The notes beneath the pieces were generated by a model that was given only the letters and a program-made list of their open reading frames with translations, searched no databases and was not told the DNA's origin. 64,000 nucleotides of DNA from an uncultured Pelagibacteraceae bacterium (GTDB lineage: Bacteria > Pseudomonadota > Alphaproteobacteria > Pelagibacterales > Pelagibacteraceae). Positions within the stretch are counted from its first letter, which is position 1, and each line of letters begins with the position of its first letter. The translations under genes and the position numbers were made by a program. The DNA lies in NCBI GenBank assembly GCA_902570695.1, contig CACFZE010000003.1, forward strand, positions 62,001 through 126,000. Direction: 5' to 3'. Shown here one piece after another: positions 63,589 through 64,000 of this stretch.

Positions 63589-64000
63589 TTAATTATTGAA
63601 TATTTTGGCATGGTTTAACATGCTTAGATCTTCAAATTGTTTGCCTATAATTTGAACTCCTAAAGGCAAATTTTTTTCGCCTTTTAAAATTGGCAGTGAA
63701 ATGCAGGGCACATGTGCAAGAGACCAAATCTTATTAAATTCTGGACTCCCAGTTGTCTTAAATCCTTTGTCAGCAATTCCACAACTACTTGGCGTTATAA
63801 TTGCATCAAACCTTTCAAATATACTATCTAAGTTTTTTGAGTATGTTCTCATCGCATCTAAAGCTAAAGCATAATCTTTTGCCGAATGTTTTAGTCCGTT
63901 AATAATTGCTCTCTTAATTTCTATAGAAAGTTTTCCTTTTGAAGTTTTGTAATAATGATGGAAATTTTGAGCCATCTCTGTCTCATATATAATTGTATGA
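63589..64000 (-). CDS. Amidase (amidase-signature family), 5'-truncated by window edge
   Basis: The reading frame stays open past the apparent ATG at 63973-63975 to the window edge, where upstream codons give ...TIIYETE before MAQNF, so this is the C-terminal 137 or so residues of a longer gene. FDAIITPSSCGIADKG, WSLAHVPCISLPILKGEKNLPLGVQIIG (read in parts) and LNHAKIF are the C-terminal hallmarks of GatA-like amidases. The catalytic Ser-cisSer-Lys region is outside the window, so activity and substrate cannot be judged. It is followed by a terminator-like hairpin and the TRAP operon. Confidence 0.85.
   Translation of the reverse strand, partial: HTIIYETEMAQNFHHYYKTSKGKLSIEIKRAIINGLKHSAKDYALALDAMRTYSKNLDSIFERFDAIITPSSCGIADKGFKTTGSPEFNKIWSLAHVPCISLPILKGEKNLPLGVQIIGKQFEDLSMLNHAKIFNN

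Noticed and set aside
63589..63975. A complete 128-residue amidase gene
   Set aside because: The frame is open upstream to the window edge and the protein aligns only with the C-terminal part of amidases, so it is a truncated view of a longer gene.

Overview
The window reads as a chromosomal segment of a streamlined, AT-rich marine alphaproteobacterium, almost certainly of the SAR11 clade ("Candidatus Pelagibacter" and relatives). The support is a full dmdA-dmdB-dmdC DMSP-demethylation set whose DmdA closely resembles the Pelagibacter enzyme as I remember it, a SAM-II type riboswitch before metX, an alphaproteobacterial gene order (tyrA-hisC / metX-metW, rplU-rpmA-obgE-proB-proA-nadD-rsfS-ctpA-rppH, atpHAGDC), a class I lysyl-tRNA synthetase, and very tight packing. 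Genes commonly overlap or abut, and no gap exceeds about 180 bases. I see no tRNA, rRNA, insertion sequence, prophage or CRISPR array. The genus call is inference from gene content and was not tested by a search.

Layout. 1-2181 (minus): 5' part of pyrD and class I lysyl-tRNA synthetase. 2268-5822 (plus): TrkH potassium channel subunit, an AmpG-like muropeptide permease and an NlpC/P60 cell-wall peptidase. 5824-7792 (minus): tyrA and hisC. 7793-7972: divergent control region with the SAM-II riboswitch. 7973-16976 (plus): metX, metW, gloB, then rplU, rpmA, obgE, proB, proA, nadD, rsfS, ctpA, rppH. 16969-49038 (minus): an unbroken run of 28 genes. In transcription order these are ffh-rpsP-trmD-rplS, leuC-leuD-leuB, dmdC-dmdB-dmdA, asd, sdhCDAB, mmsA, mdh, sucC-sucD, sucA-sucB-lpdA, priA and atpHAGDC. 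49039-49197: divergent region with a structured leader before ffh. 49198-50939 (plus): dapF and ftsY. 50932-54443 (minus): a secreted protein of unknown function, an alpha/beta hydrolase and two transporters. 54474-58590 (plus): gamma-glutamyltransferase-like enzyme, acyl-CoA ligase and ketopantoate-reductase-family protein. 58587-64000 (minus): a three-gene TRAP transporter preceded by the 3' part of an amidase gene.

How the genes work together. The long minus-strand run joins most of the oxidative half of the TCA cycle (2-oxoglutarate dehydrogenase with its E3, succinyl-CoA synthetase, succinate dehydrogenase, malate dehydrogenase) to the F1 sector of ATP synthase. Into this are set two routes for carbon entry: methylmalonate-semialdehyde dehydrogenase and the DMSP demethylation branch, which supplies methyl-tetrahydrofolate, methanethiol and an acyl-CoA. 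The methionine genes metX-metW are under S-adenosylmethionine control. SRP components Ffh and FtsY sit on either side of one divergent region.

The parts I would look at first are the structured RNA directly upstream of ffh, the roughly 325-residue coiled-coil tail on the TRAP large permease (with an enlarged DctQ partner), the strong terminator-like hairpin between dctP and dctQ, and the repetitive charged tails on ribosomal proteins S16 and L19.
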